Below are positions 7,622-16,593 of a DNA stretch of 64,000 nucleotides, piece after piece. Each line of letters begins with the position of its first letter. The first letter of the stretch is position 1. The notes under the pieces are model-generated. The model was given only the letters and a program-made list of their open reading frames with translations. It made no database searches and had not been told where the DNA came from. Location of the stretch: positions 682,001 through 746,000 of the forward strand of contig NZ_CP065546.1 of NCBI RefSeq assembly GCF_015999545.1. Reading direction: 5' to 3'. Made by a program: the position numbers and the translations under genes. Source of the stretch: Lysinibacillus sp. JNUCC-52 (GTDB lineage Bacteria > Bacillota > Bacilli > Bacillales_A > Planococcaceae).

Positions 7622-8590
7622 TCATCTTGTCCAATTAATCGGCTTCCAATCTTCATCAATCCATTTTGAAGATGGTATTTCGAATGGTGCTGTCGCTAAT
7701 AACTTGCCCTGTTGCCATATGGCAGCTTTAGAGCGAATCATTTCATCCAGTAATAGTTGGACAAACTCCTTAGGCTCTAATTGGAAAGAGTGCACGGCAA
7801 AATCATGAAACCAGCCACAGCCGAGTAGATACGGTGGAATTTCCTTGCTCGTTAATCCATTTTTCAGCATCAGTGTGAAAGAAAAAATTCGCTTACATGC
7901 ATGCCAAGCCATTTTCTCAGGAGATTTCATCCACTTTTCGAGTCGTTCTCTTGCTTTATCTATCATTAGTAACGGTTCTTCAATCGCTCGCCCATGCCCA
8001 GGGTAAGCTAGTTTTATTGGTAGCTTAGCGAGTCGCTCCAAACTTTCGTATGAACGTCTTACACTATTTGTGCCTTCACGAAAAATATTCAACCAACCTA
8101 CATCATTATATTGAAATAAGTCTCCACAAATTAATATCTGTTGCTTTTGTTCGTATAAAGCTATATGCCCTAATGTATGTCCTGGTGTATGTAAAACTTG
8201 AAGAGCACTATTTCCCGTTAAAATTTCTTGTTCATCTATAAGTAGCTGTTGCACAACATACTGTTCTACTGGTTGATCTAAATAATGGGAACCACATGAC
8301 TCTAAATCACAATGGTTCACCATCTCCCCCTCCCAAAGATGTGCAGCAATCGGTAATGCGTACCGCTGTTGAAAATAATGATTACCCCCAACATGATCAC
8401 TATGATAATGTGTATTAATGATACCTGCTAACTGCTTTGGTAATATCCCTGCATCGGTTAAAAGTTTTTCCGTTCGGAGCACATCACTACCAAAGCCCGT
8501 ATCAACTAAAAAAGGTTGATCGTCTTGAATAACAATGCAATTGGCACTTGGAAACGGCCGTTCAAAAAACATCATATTTGTAGTTTTCAT
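7622..8590 (-). CDS. MBL-fold metallo-hydrolase
   Basis: 322 residues. The zinc motif THYHSDHVGG (HxHxDH) is near residue 60, a further metal histidine lies in LHTPGHTLGHIALYE, and aspartate in LICGDLF follows. A C-terminal helical extension after AYPGHG is as seen in many glyoxalase II-like hydrolases of Bacillus. The substrate is unknown; thioesters or lactones are typical. The start is preceded by GTGGAGG. It lies 23 bp after a MaoC-like gene on the same strand, so the two are probably cotranscribed, which suggests acyl-CoA or thioester chemistry (inference). Confidence 0.88.
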   Translation of the reverse strand: MKTTNMMFFERPFPSANCIVIQDDQPFLVDTGFGSDVLRTEKLLTDAGILPKQLAGIINTHYHSDHVGGNHYFQQRYALPIAAHLWEGEMVNHCDLESCGSHYLDQPVEQYVVQQLLIDEQEILTGNSALQVLHTPGHTLGHIALYEQKQQILICGDLFQYNDVGWLNIFREGTNSVRRSYESLERLAKLPIKLAYPGHGRAIEEPLLMIDKARERLEKWMKSPEKMAWHACKRIFSFTLMLKNGLTSKEIPPYLLGCGWFHDFAVHSFQLEPKEFVQLLLDEMIRSKAAIWQQGKLLATAPFEIPSSKWIDEDWKPINWTR

Positions 8591-8613
8591 ATGCTAGCCT
8601 CCACTTCTATAAT

Positions 8614-8991
8614 TTATAGAATAATGCCAGAAAAGCTCCCTTTTAATACCTCTTTGTTAAGTTGATTTATACAAGAAAATGATGTATTAATCGCTTGACG
8701 ATTTTTTTCATCTAGTTCAAATTGTTCAATCATGACATCACAGCGAATAGTATCACCGCTAAAAACTGGACGTAAAAACTCGAAGTTCATTGTACGCGCC
8801 AATACGTTAAAGTCACCACCCACTTTTGTTGGGAGTGTAGCTGTCAAAAGCCCCTGCACAACAAAACGACCTTGTTCATCTGGTGTGATATGATGAACAC
8901 CTTCATCCTTTGATACCTTTGTAAATAATTCAACATCTTCTATTGTAAACGTACGTTCAAAAGTAATCTTTTCACCTACTTGTACTTTCAT
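8614..8991 (-). CDS. MaoC-like hotdog-fold protein
   Basis: 125 residues from the second of two adjacent ATGs (8991), better spaced from GAGGGGGG. Hotdog features include an N-terminal strand (GEKITFERTFTIEDVELFTKVSKDEGVHH), a helix region (FVVQGLLTATLPTKVGGDF) and FLRPVFSGDTIRCDV, typical of (R)-specific enoyl-CoA hydratase or MaoC relatives. The classical hydratase pair D...H is only partly matched (KDEGVHH), so it may bind acyl-CoA or act on another thioester. First gene of a two-gene unit with the MBL hydrolase. Confidence 0.75.
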   Translation of the reverse strand: MKVQVGEKITFERTFTIEDVELFTKVSKDEGVHHITPDEQGRFVVQGLLTATLPTKVGGDFNVLARTMNFEFLRPVFSGDTIRCDVMIEQFELDEKNRQAINTSFSCINQLNKEVLKGSFSGIIL

Positions 8992-9090
8992 CATTTGCCC
9001 CCCTCTATATAAAACAAATTGTAGACTGAATATTAAAATAATTCAATAAACGATTAAAAAGATATAAGTGCATTAACGTTTGCAATAAAC

Positions 9091-9131
9091 GAGCCACCTA
9101 GCATCTTTTGAGAGGTGATACTAGGTGGCTC
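9091..9131 (-). terminator. Hairpin after the TrmB-family gene
   Basis: GAGCCACCTAG (9091-9101) pairs with CTAGGTGGCTC (9121-9131). The T-tail on the minus strand is weak (GTTTATTG), but its place 40 bp after the stop fits a terminator. Confidence 0.6.
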
Positions 9132-9173
9132 AATAAAATTGTTTATTATGATTAATGAATAGTTGGTAACCAA

Positions 9174-9965
9174 TTAATTTTTGTTTTCTAAAAAAAATAA
9201 ACTTCTTTCTTTCGTAATCCAATCATTCAAATTATCATCACTTCTTTTTACTAATCGATTGACAAGTACGTCATGCCAAATGTAATCTTCTAAAAAGTTA
9301 ATATGGAATGCATCATCAGTAAAAAAGGCTAAATCTTTGCGGAAAGGTGATGGTCCATAAATCATTTCATTTCCATCAACAGCGATAATAAACCAATGGG
9401 CAGTTGTTTGAGCTTTAATATAGTTGGTTGTTCGATGTTGGTCTACAGTAGCTATAGGGTTGTCTACATTTATTGTAATGCCATGAATGGGCACTTTTTC
9501 CCCAATTTCCTCTAAGTCCTCACGTAATATATTATAGACATCATCCCACATTGAAATTAGTACTTTTTCTTTTGCTCGTTTTAACATTGCAGTACAGAAG
9601 CTAAGAATTGTTTCCTTATCGCGTATAATTAGTATTTGATTTTCTTCTTCTTTCTTTTTTTGTTCTAGTGTCTTTAATTGATCAGCAATGGACATAAAAT
9701 TAGATTGCCATTGCTGTTCTGTTTTTTGGATAAAAATAGAACTTGGTATTGCTGAATAGGTTGTTTGCTCAGGTGTCTCTTCCTTCATAACAAGTCCTTT
9801 TTCAACCAATTGATTGAGTGTATCGTATACACGTGCACGTGGAACTTTAGAATCTTTACTAACTTGATACGCCGTCACATTATTATTTTGTACAAGTGCT
9901 ATGTATGCTTTCGCTTCATATTCTGTATAACCTAATTGCTTCAATTGGGAAATTAACTCCATCAT
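9174..9965 (-). CDS. TrmB-family transcriptional regulator
   Basis: 263 residues. The N-terminal winged helix reads ISQLKQLGYTEYEAKAYIAL then VSKDSKVPRARVYDTLNQLV, which is the standard TrmB domain. A short coiled linker (about 85-110) leads to a C-terminal effector-binding domain (VLISMWDDVYNIL...HGITINVDN...HWFIIAVDGNEMIYG). It is divergent from a TauE/SafE exporter, with a 13-bp-arm palindrome in the shared 124-bp gap. It most likely controls that exporter and itself. Bacterial TrmB-like proteins often sense sugars or small metabolites; the ligand here is unknown. GGAGG precedes the start. Confidence 0.88.
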   Translation of the reverse strand: MMELISQLKQLGYTEYEAKAYIALVQNNNVTAYQVSKDSKVPRARVYDTLNQLVEKGLVMKEETPEQTTYSAIPSSIFIQKTEQQWQSNFMSIADQLKTLEQKKKEEENQILIIRDKETILSFCTAMLKRAKEKVLISMWDDVYNILREDLEEIGEKVPIHGITINVDNPIATVDQHRTTNYIKAQTTAHWFIIAVDGNEMIYGPSPFRKDLAFFTDDAFHINFLEDYIWHDVLVNRLVKRSDDNLNDWITKERSLFFLENKN

Positions 9966-10042
9966 CCATTACCTCCATTTGTTTCATTATAGTAAAACTA
10001 TTCATCTAATTGCGAATGAAAATAGTCTTTACTTATATATTT

Positions 10043-10074
10043 ATTTTAGTTACTATTGCGGTAGTAACTAAAAT
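10043..10074. promoter_or_regulatory. Perfect palindrome, probable TrmB operator
   Basis: Arms ATTTTAGTTACTA (10043-10055) and TAGTAACTAAAAT (10062-10074) flank TTGCGG. The site ends 15 bp before the exporter start and lies between two divergent genes, a classic position for a repressor site. Confidence 0.7.
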
Positions 10075-10089
10075 GAAAAGAGTGACATC

Positions 10090-10860
10090 ATGATTTTTAA
10101 TTTAGATCCACAAGTTGTAATTATCCTTATATTACTTGGCTTTTTAGCCGCTTTTATTGATTCTGTTGTTGGAGGTGGTGGTTTAATAGCATTACCAGCT
10201 CTTTTATTTGTAGGATTAAGTCCAACAACAGCTGTTGCAACAAACAAACTTGCAGGAACGATGGGGTCATTAACTTCTGTTATTTCTTTTTATCGTTCTG
10301 GAAAACTTGATTTTCGATTTGTCAGAAAGTATTTCCCATTAGCATTTATTGGATCACTAATCGGAGCCTGGTTCGTTACATTAATTAGTCCAGATATATT
10401 AAAACCTTTAATGCTCATTATGCTTGCTGCAGTGGGCGTTTATACCATTTTCAAAAAGGATTGGGGAGGCAGCGCTACAATAAAAAAACTCTCACCTATT
10501 CGTATTTTCGGGCTCATCTTTTTACTATTAGCGATTGGCTTTTATGACGGGTTTTTAGGGCCTGGTACAGGTTCCTTTTTTATTTTTACTTTTTTAATGC
10601 TTGGTTTAGATTTTTTAAAGGCGGCTGGAAATGCAAAGTTTTTAAATTTAGGCAGCAATATGGCAGCACTTCTGATGTTTGTCTATTTAGACGAAGTGCA
10701 TTATTTATACGGAGTTATTATGGGAATCGCTCAAATTTTTGGGGCTATTGTGGGGACACAGTTTGCCATTAAAAAGGGCAGTACCTTTGTACGAAAATTA
10801 TTCATCATTGTTACCATGACCCTCCTTCTCAAAAACACCTATGACTATTTCTTCAGTTAA
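10090..10860 (+). CDS. TauE/SafE-family membrane exporter (copy 1)
   Basis: 256 residues with about eight hydrophobic segments in two similar halves. Family marks are GGGGLIALPALLFVGLSPTTAVATNKLAGT in the first half and GFYDGFLGPGTGSFFIF...AGNAKFLNLGSN in the second. Members export sulfite, sulfoacetate or other organic acids across the membrane. Substrate unknown. It is divergent from and probably regulated by the TrmB-family protein. A close paralog is at 27250. The ribosome site (GAGTGA) is modest. Confidence 0.88.
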   Translation: MIFNLDPQVVIILILLGFLAAFIDSVVGGGGLIALPALLFVGLSPTTAVATNKLAGTMGSLTSVISFYRSGKLDFRFVRKYFPLAFIGSLIGAWFVTLISPDILKPLMLIMLAAVGVYTIFKKDWGGSATIKKLSPIRIFGLIFLLLAIGFYDGFLGPGTGSFFIFTFLMLGLDFLKAAGNAKFLNLGSNMAALLMFVYLDEVHYLYGVIMGIAQIFGAIVGTQFAIKKGSTFVRKLFIIVTMTLLLKNTYDYFFS

Positions 10861-10893
10861 AGTGTCAGGCACCGAAACGATTCTGAATTTTCA
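10861..10893 (+). repeat. Dispersed 33-nt repeat, copy 1
   Basis: Begins AGTGTCAGGCACCG and ends TGAATTTTCA. It matches 26 of 33 positions with 19585-19617. It starts right after the exporter stop codon. It looks like a genome-dispersed intergenic element. Confidence 0.55.
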
Positions 10894-10897
10894 CATA

Positions 10898-10932
10898 ATA
10901 AAACCCCCTCCATCGATTGGAGGGGGTTTTAT
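10898..10932. terminator. Bidirectional terminator between convergent genes
   Basis: Fifteen-base perfect arms (ATAAAACCCCCTCCA and its complement) around TCGAT, with T-rich ends on both strands. It serves both the exporter and the stalk-domain gene. Confidence 0.92.
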
Positions 10933-10935
10933 ATG

Positions 10936-11886
10936 TTATTGCATTAATTCTTCGAAAAATTCAACAGGTACATATGTTTTTGATGGTTCTAGTAAAGCAG
11001 GTGCTACCTCAAATTGACGAAGTGCTTTATTGTAGCCGTATGCTTTTTCACCACGTGTAATTGTATAAGATACTGCGCCTTTTGAAACAATTGCGCCAGT
11101 TCCTGTTGACTCTACTTTAAAGCCAAGTTCTTCGGCAATTAATCGTAAAGGCACCATTGTAGTGCCATTGATATCATAGAAATCATTTTTTATTATATCT
11201 TGTACTGCTGAATTAGAAGAAGCTTCCTCAGTTTCCTCAGCTACTTCACCTTGTTCTTCAGATACAGCGTCTAAAACGATTACTTTTGTTGGTGGTGTTT
11301 GTGCTGGGATACTTCTTGTTGTAATCGTATAGAACACAAGTAAATGTTGCTCTGCTAAATCTTTCACTGATACTTCTTTACCTAGTTGGCTTTGGACTAC
11401 TGTTTCTTCCCCAACATTTAATTTTAAGCTGTTATCCGTATTCACTAAATCTTCATTGAAAAAGTCAACTGTCACACTGCCCATTTCCTGTGATTCAACA
11501 ATGATAACTTCTGGGTTGTATTGTGGCGGATAGATCATCAGCATTGGCTTATTTGCATACGTATAAGCCGTTACTTTATCTCCTTTTTGAAGCTTTACTT
11601 CTTTCCCTGTATTATCAAAAATAAGTGTGTCTTTATTTACAACAAATACGTTCGTATTTTCTCCATCTTTTGTTGTATAATAAGTCGCATTGTCACGTTC
11701 TTCCACATTCTCAACTGTACCAGCTACTTTTATAAAAATTGGCTGCACTTGTGGGCTTTGTTCATCTTGTTGTGTAGCATTTGTCACAACTGCTTCTCCT
11801 CCGTTTGCTGATGCTGTTGGAGCGATTGCCACACTCCCTAGTAATAATGCTGACATTGCAAATGGTACGACCTTAGTCATTTTCAT
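10936..11886 (-). CDS. Secreted stalk-domain (copper amine oxidase N-terminal-like) protein
   Basis: 316 residues. It has a signal peptide (positive start KMTKVV, hydrophobic core, ASA cleavage region near residue 27). The middle part is beta-rich (about 50-210). The C-terminal ~85 residues fit the copper amine oxidase N-terminal/stalk domain pattern: DINGTTMVPLRLIAEELGF ... YVPVEFFEELM. In Firmicutes such domains are found in secreted or wall-attached proteins and do not imply an oxidase. Function unknown. A glutamate-rich linker lies near 215-225. GGAG is ~11 bp upstream of the start. Confidence 0.8.
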   Translation of the reverse strand: MKMTKVVPFAMSALLLGSVAIAPTASANGGEAVVTNATQQDEQSPQVQPIFIKVAGTVENVEERDNATYYTTKDGENTNVFVVNKDTLIFDNTGKEVKLQKGDKVTAYTYANKPMLMIYPPQYNPEVIIVESQEMGSVTVDFFNEDLVNTDNSLKLNVGEETVVQSQLGKEVSVKDLAEQHLLVFYTITTRSIPAQTPPTKVIVLDAVSEEQGEVAEETEEASSNSAVQDIIKNDFYDINGTTMVPLRLIAEELGFKVESTGTGAIVSKGAVSYTITRGEKAYGYNKALRQFEVAPALLEPSKTYVPVEFFEELMQ

Positions 11887-12009
11887 AAAAAATACATCTC
11901 CTTCATTTCACGAATTCAATGAAGTAGTCGATTTCAAAAGAAAAAGGTTACAATATTACCAAATTATTTTTACATTTGTCGAAAGTCAGCATATTTACGA
12001 TTTAACGAG

Positions 12010-13779
12010 CTAAAAAATAAAGGACAATTTATTTAATATCCGTTGTAAAAAATATTGTTGTTCGTTTTGCTTTGATCTTAAATCTAATGCCACATCTGGA
12101 TGATCTGTAATGACACCTGAGACATTTTTCTCAATAAACTCCTGTAATGAACGATCTTTGTTTAATGTCCAAACAAATAAATCCATATGTTGTGCCTTTA
12201 GTTCGGTAATTAAGCTTTCATTCACCCACGATTCCTCTAACGCAATAAAATCCACATTTAAATCATCCATCGGTCCAATATTAAGTGCATAAACAATTCC
12301 TACGCGCAAATTAGGTGTTAAATTTTTCAACTGTGACATCAATTGCGCATCTGAGGACTGTACATAATACGTATCAAGCACCTTATAGGCTCGCAATTTT
12401 TCTACTAACCGAGGCAATACGTCTTCCCTTTCTTTACCGTGTACCTTTAATTCAATAAGCAATGTAACATCAAGTGCTTTTGCGATTTCTATAAAATCAT
12501 CTAAAGATGAAATTTTATCAGTAAACCCATTTTCATAGATGGTAATTGTTTTTAAATCACTTAGTGTCATATTTGCAATCACTCCATTTTTACCAGCTAA
12601 GCGCCTTAATGTACGATCATGAAAAACGACAAATTCCCCATCTACCGTTTGCTGAATATCAAGTTCTATTATATCTGCACCTGCATTGGCTGCACTAACA
12701 AGTCCATTGATCGTGTTTTCTACATGTCCTGCTGTATAGCCTCGATGTGCAATAATTTTTGTATCAGGTGCGTAAACACTTTTTTCTAACGAATATATAT
12801 TCGTCATGCTTAAAATAGAAAAGACTACACCAATCAGTATTGGCAATACGTTATAGCGTTTGCTCTTATGCGAATATTTTGGCATTGCCATATAACGTGT
12901 ATTATACGTAATGGCAACCATTACTTGCGAAAACATTGCTTGCAACAAACTAAATAACACAACAAAGACCATTTCTAAAAACGCGAGTGTAAGACCTGCC
13001 GTTACAAGTGCTGCACTCGGCATATTGCGCTCCAAGAAAAATAAAGGTAGCGTACTGACAACTGTTATAGCTAATAAAAGAAATAAATGAACTGTTAAAA
13101 CCATTGCCAGTAATACGAGTAGCTCAGCTAATCCTCGTCTTGAAAAACGCCAACTTTGTAGAAACGACTGGCGAATAGAAATTTTCGGCTGTATTGTAAA
13201 AATAGGTAAGGTCAAAATGCTACGTATTCCTACTATTACTAATATACTGGCTATAGCCGCATAAAGTACCCTTCCTAAACGTGTGCTCATCATTTCATTT
13301 GTAATAAAGTGAGGTAACGTAATTCCTTGCGTTAATGTAAGAGGAAGCAAAAATGAAGCCAAAGGCAACAATAGGGCAATATAAACGATTAAATAAATGA
13401 CTTGCAGACTAAAAAAGTAGATAAGCTTGCGATTTAATTGTTGCCACATTGTAAGAAAGCGATAACGGATGCCCCTTTGCTGATTAAAAGCCATGATAAA
13501 TAGAAAACCCATTTCATAATAAATAAAAAGTAAGATAAGCAATACTAAAAGAAGCATCATCGCTAAGACAAAAGGGTGCATTAAAAAGCTTTGTATATTT
13601 TGTTCCGTAATGTGGGTGTAGCCCGTCACATTTAGCATTAGCTTCAATACGACTGTTGACACTGGTATTACTAATAAAAACTGAAATACACGTATCATAA
13701 TGAAAACTCGGATATAATCGGTGCGATACGTGTAAATGTTATAGATGGCTTGTCGCATAATTTGACGAGCTTTTTGCAT
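12010..13779 (-). CDS. Membrane-anchored glycerophosphodiester phosphodiesterase
   Basis: 589 residues in two parts. The N-terminal ~340 residues hold about eight hydrophobic segments (GDPD membrane domain). The C-terminal ~245 residues are a GDPD catalytic domain with IIAHRGYT, GADIIELDIQQTVDGEFVVFHDRTLRR and LIELKVHG, which keep the catalytic histidine pair and the acidic metal ligands. It would hydrolyse glycerophosphodiesters, or related lipoteichoic or phospholipid products, at the membrane. Monocistronic, with GTGAGG before the ATG. No terminator is obvious in the gap to the stalk-domain gene. Confidence 0.92.
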   Translation of the reverse strand: MQKARQIMRQAIYNIYTYRTDYIRVFIMIRVFQFLLVIPVSTVVLKLMLNVTGYTHITEQNIQSFLMHPFVLAMMLLLVLLILLFIYYEMGFLFIMAFNQQRGIRYRFLTMWQQLNRKLIYFFSLQVIYLIVYIALLLPLASFLLPLTLTQGITLPHFITNEMMSTRLGRVLYAAIASILVIVGIRSILTLPIFTIQPKISIRQSFLQSWRFSRRGLAELLVLLAMVLTVHLFLLLAITVVSTLPLFFLERNMPSAALVTAGLTLAFLEMVFVVLFSLLQAMFSQVMVAITYNTRYMAMPKYSHKSKRYNVLPILIGVVFSILSMTNIYSLEKSVYAPDTKIIAHRGYTAGHVENTINGLVSAANAGADIIELDIQQTVDGEFVVFHDRTLRRLAGKNGVIANMTLSDLKTITIYENGFTDKISSLDDFIEIAKALDVTLLIELKVHGKEREDVLPRLVEKLRAYKVLDTYYVQSSDAQLMSQLKNLTPNLRVGIVYALNIGPMDDLNVDFIALEESWVNESLITELKAQHMDLFVWTLNKDRSLQEFIEKNVSGVITDHPDVALDLRSKQNEQQYFLQRILNKLSFIF

Positions 13780-14064
13780 TTCCTCACCCCTGTCGCGTAC
13801 TATCCATTACGAGCCGTTTCACATTATTTCTACTTATAACGTATGATAATTATTGCATTTCAAGTTATCTTTCAAATAGAAAATGTTGCGTCCAGCTTTA
13901 TTGTGGATGTTTGAAACACACATCTATCATATAAGTTGCGGTTGCGGATTTCTGCTTAAGCAAGATAAACTCGGGAATTGCTTGAATGTGATATTAAATT
14001 GAAACCTTTCCTTAGTTAATACGGTATATAAAACATCACAACAAATTAGGAGGAGGAAATTTAG

Positions 14065-14274
14065 ATGCAATTCAACATCGGTGATATCATTAGTACTATT
14101 TTTATTTTTTTCGTTTTGGTCGCTATGTTTTTCTTTCTGATAAAGCTCATTAAAAATGGAAAGTCCAGTCTTCAAACACTTCCTCCCGAAACGCTCCAAC
14201 ACCAAATAAATGAACTTACAGTACGCGTTAAACAATTGGAAAAACAAGTACAGGACCTTTCTGATAGACGATAG
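14065..14274 (+). CDS. Small single-pass membrane protein with coiled-coil tail, 69 aa
   Basis: Strong ribosome site AGGAGGAGG before the ATG. One hydrophobic helix (about residues 9-31), then a charged linker and a heptad-like C-terminal helix (HQINELTVRVKQLEKQVQDL). The family is not recognised; similar short proteins are common in Bacillaceae and often annotated as hypothetical. Function unknown. The 285 bp upstream holds no other feature I can support. Confidence 0.7.
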   Translation: MQFNIGDIISTIFIFFVLVAMFFFLIKLIKNGKSSLQTLPPETLQHQINELTVRVKQLEKQVQDLSDRR

Positions 14275-14302
14275 CTCCTTCAATCATTTTTAAATTCGGT
14301 AC

Positions 14303-14344
14303 AAAAAAATCGTTATGAAGCTAAGCTTCACAACGATTTTTTTT
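14303..14344. terminator. Bidirectional terminator containing the amidohydrolase stop codon
   Basis: AAATCGTTATGAAGCT pairs with AGCTTCACAACGATTT (one mismatch), with A-run and T-run flanks. It ends both the 69-aa gene and the amidohydrolase, whose last six codons and TAG stop lie inside the stem and loop. Confidence 0.88.
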
Positions 14345-15904
14345 ACTTTCATATACGATACGACCATCTACAACTGTATAGGCAACTTGAATATGTGGTA
14401 CTTTTTCTATATCTACCGCAAATATATCATCTTCGAAAACGGTGAAATCAGCACTAAAGCCTTCTTTTATTTTGCCTCTCGCATGCTCCTGGCCAATTAT
14501 TTCAGCAGACCCTACTGTATAGAGGCGCACTGCATCGAAGCGTGAAATTTTTTCCTGCGGACCAAAACCATGATGGCTTTCACCGAAATTTCGTCTTGTC
14601 ACAGCGGCGTAAATGCCGTATAAAGGATTCGGTACTTCAATCGGTGCATCACTGCCACCTGCTACAATCAGTCCTCGATCTAGCAGTGATTTTAATGGAT
14701 GAAGTCCTTGTGCGCGCTTCTCACCTAACTTCACAAGCTCCGCTAAATACTCTCCTTGAACAAACTGTGGTTGCATATCTACAGCTATCGGTAATGCTGC
14801 CAATTTATCTAAAATAACCTCATCAATTAAGCTGCAATGAATTAGTCTGTCCAATTGCCCTTCACGAGGTGGAAAAGCGGCAAAAACATCTAAAATTGTA
14901 TCTATTGCTAAATCACCAATCGCATGCACTGCAACTGTTTGTCCATGACGTCTTGCAAGTTGCACATACTGCTCTAATTGCGTTGTTGAATGAACAAGTA
15001 TGCCGTAATTGTTAGGGTCATCACAATATGGTTCACGTAAAGCGGCCGTACGTCCCCCGAAAGCACCATCGACGAATATTTTCATTGCACCAAATTGTAC
15101 ATATGTTGTTGATTGCTCGTTTAACAAAGCAACTTCCTCAAAAACGGTATGGTGTTGTAATAAGTGCACTTTAAATGATTGTTGCGCATCAACTATTTTT
15201 CGATAAGCATTTATTGGTTGACTAGGAGGACCGAAGTAGCTTAAATCTTCCGAGTGACCACCTACTAAGCCATACGATTGGAGCGATGCTATGGATTTTT
15301 GAAGCGCTTCTTCAATATATTCAGGCGTATAATACGGCATATGGTTAACGATTAAATATAATGCAGTATCTTTTAAAACACCTGTTAATTGACCGTTTTT
15401 CTTATCAATAATACCGCCTTCTGGTGAAGGTGTATCGTTTGTAATTCCAGCAAATGCAAGTGCCTTTGAATTAGCTAAAATTAAATGATGGCAACTACGT
15501 TTAATAATCAAATGGGCTTCACCGAGCGCATCAAGCTCCGACAAAGTTGGGAAAATGGGTTCGGCATACCCTGTTTCATTCATGCCAATAGCAACAACCC
15601 ATTGTTCTGAAGAAGTGCCTTGCATACGTTCACCAATGATATGTAACAATTCTTCCTTGCTAGTTACATTCGACACATCAATGTGCATTAATTTTTCCCC
15701 ATATCCAATAATATGTAAATGGCTATCAACAAATCCTGGGTACATTACATTTCCTTGTAAATCTCGGACCGTTGTAGCTTGTGGTAACAAACTGTCAACG
15801 GTACCAACCGCCACAATTTGTCCATCTTTTTCAAGTACTGCTTCAACTGTTTCGCCCGTTTTTTCCATCGTATATATTGTTCCACCTGTCCAAAGTGTTG
15901 CCAT
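14321..15904 (-). CDS. Amidohydrolase family protein (YtcJ-like)
   Basis: 527 residues. It has VMYPGFVDSHLHIIGYG (metal HxH after the first strand), FVDGAFGGRTAALREPY, VHAIGDLAID and GGSDAPIEVPNPLYGIYAAV, the arrangement of YtcJ-like metal-dependent amidohydrolases. The substrate is unknown; relatives act on N-acyl or formamide-type compounds. The start has GGGGGAG upstream. It follows bioY by 13 bp on the same strand and may be read from the same BirA-controlled promoter, although no biotin role for this family is known to me. Confidence 0.88.
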   Translation of the reverse strand: MATLWTGGTIYTMEKTGETVEAVLEKDGQIVAVGTVDSLLPQATTVRDLQGNVMYPGFVDSHLHIIGYGEKLMHIDVSNVTSKEELLHIIGERMQGTSSEQWVVAIGMNETGYAEPIFPTLSELDALGEAHLIIKRSCHHLILANSKALAFAGITNDTPSPEGGIIDKKNGQLTGVLKDTALYLIVNHMPYYTPEYIEEALQKSIASLQSYGLVGGHSEDLSYFGPPSQPINAYRKIVDAQQSFKVHLLQHHTVFEEVALLNEQSTTYVQFGAMKIFVDGAFGGRTAALREPYCDDPNNYGILVHSTTQLEQYVQLARRHGQTVAVHAIGDLAIDTILDVFAAFPPREGQLDRLIHCSLIDEVILDKLAALPIAVDMQPQFVQGEYLAELVKLGEKRAQGLHPLKSLLDRGLIVAGGSDAPIEVPNPLYGIYAAVTRRNFGESHHGFGPQEKISRFDAVRLYTVGSAEIIGQEHARGKIKEGFSADFTVFEDDIFAVDIEKVPHIQVAYTVVDGRIVYESKKNRCEA

Positions 15905-15917
15905 CCAATTACTCCCC

Positions 15918-16469
15918 CTATGCTATTGCTTCGATTAAATGCGCACTTTCTAAACGTCGACGTACGATGACACCAAGCCATGCCGCAAGTACTGCCTTCA
16001 ATACTCCAACAACAATAAATGGAGCAGCTCCACCCATAAATGCTGCTGTCCATGTTAAATCGCCGACAATTTTTAACCAAGCTGTACCAAACGCCAATGT
16101 TACTACCATACCGATAATGTTGGCAATGATTGCTTGTACAATGGTAATGCCAAATTTATTTAAGTATAAACCCATCAATACAGCCGCAGCAAGGAAGCCA
16201 ACAATATATCCTCCTGTCGGTCCTATAATGATACCATACCCCCCTGACATACCACTAAATACTGGAATACCTGCTGTGCCAAGTAAAATATAAACAAGTA
16301 CAGATAGTGTACCAAGTCTTGTACCTAATATTGTAACAACTAAGCCTACAGCTAAAGTTTGACCTGTAATTGGAATCAGTGGTAGCGGAATCGTTACCTG
16401 TGCAAGAACTGCGATAATAGCCGCTCCGAACGCCGCTAACACATAATTGTAAGTATTACTCTTTTTCAA
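15918..16469 (-). CDS. bioY: Biotin transporter BioY (ECF S component)
   Basis: 183 residues with about six hydrophobic segments. The BioY hallmarks are AQVTIPLPLIPITGQTLAVGL and GPTGGYIVGFLAAA. It binds biotin in the membrane and works with the energy-coupling module (EcfT and ATPases, encoded elsewhere). The start is a TTG with AGGGGG ~9 bp upstream. A perfect BirA-type operator overlaps the transcription start, so biotin should repress it. Confidence 0.94.
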   Translation of the reverse strand: MKKSNTYNYVLAAFGAAIIAVLAQVTIPLPLIPITGQTLAVGLVVTILGTRLGTLSVLVYILLGTAGIPVFSGMSGGYGIIIGPTGGYIVGFLAAAVLMGLYLNKFGITIVQAIIANIIGMVVTLAFGTAWLKIVGDLTWTAAFMGGAAPFIVVGVLKAVLAAWLGVIVRRRLESAHLIEAIA

Positions 16470-16482
16470 ACGAAAATCCCCC

Positions 16483-16545
16483 TTTTGTTAACCTAAATTA
16501 AAAATAAGTTAACAAAAAGATAATGCAAATAAAAACAGTTGTCAA
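16483..16545 (-). promoter_or_regulatory. bioY promoter with BirA operator
   Basis: On the minus strand TTGACA (16545-16540) and TATCTT (16522-16517) are 17 bp apart. Immediately downstream TTTTGTTAAC and GTTAACAAAA form perfect 10-base arms with a 15-base spacer (16483-16517), the known layout of biotin repressor sites in Gram-positive bacteria. Confidence 0.88.
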
Positions 16546-16593
16546 TCGAATTTGACAAATTACTATAAAAAGAGACTTTTATATTTTTATTAG

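Noticed and set aside
13841-13860. TGATAATTATT as a Fur box upstream of GDPD
   Set aside because: Only the left half fits the 7-1-7 pattern; the right half has four mismatches.
14315-14545. 76-codon ORF opposite the amidohydrolase
   Set aside because: It starts in a terminator and lies antisense to a well-supported gene; shadow frame.
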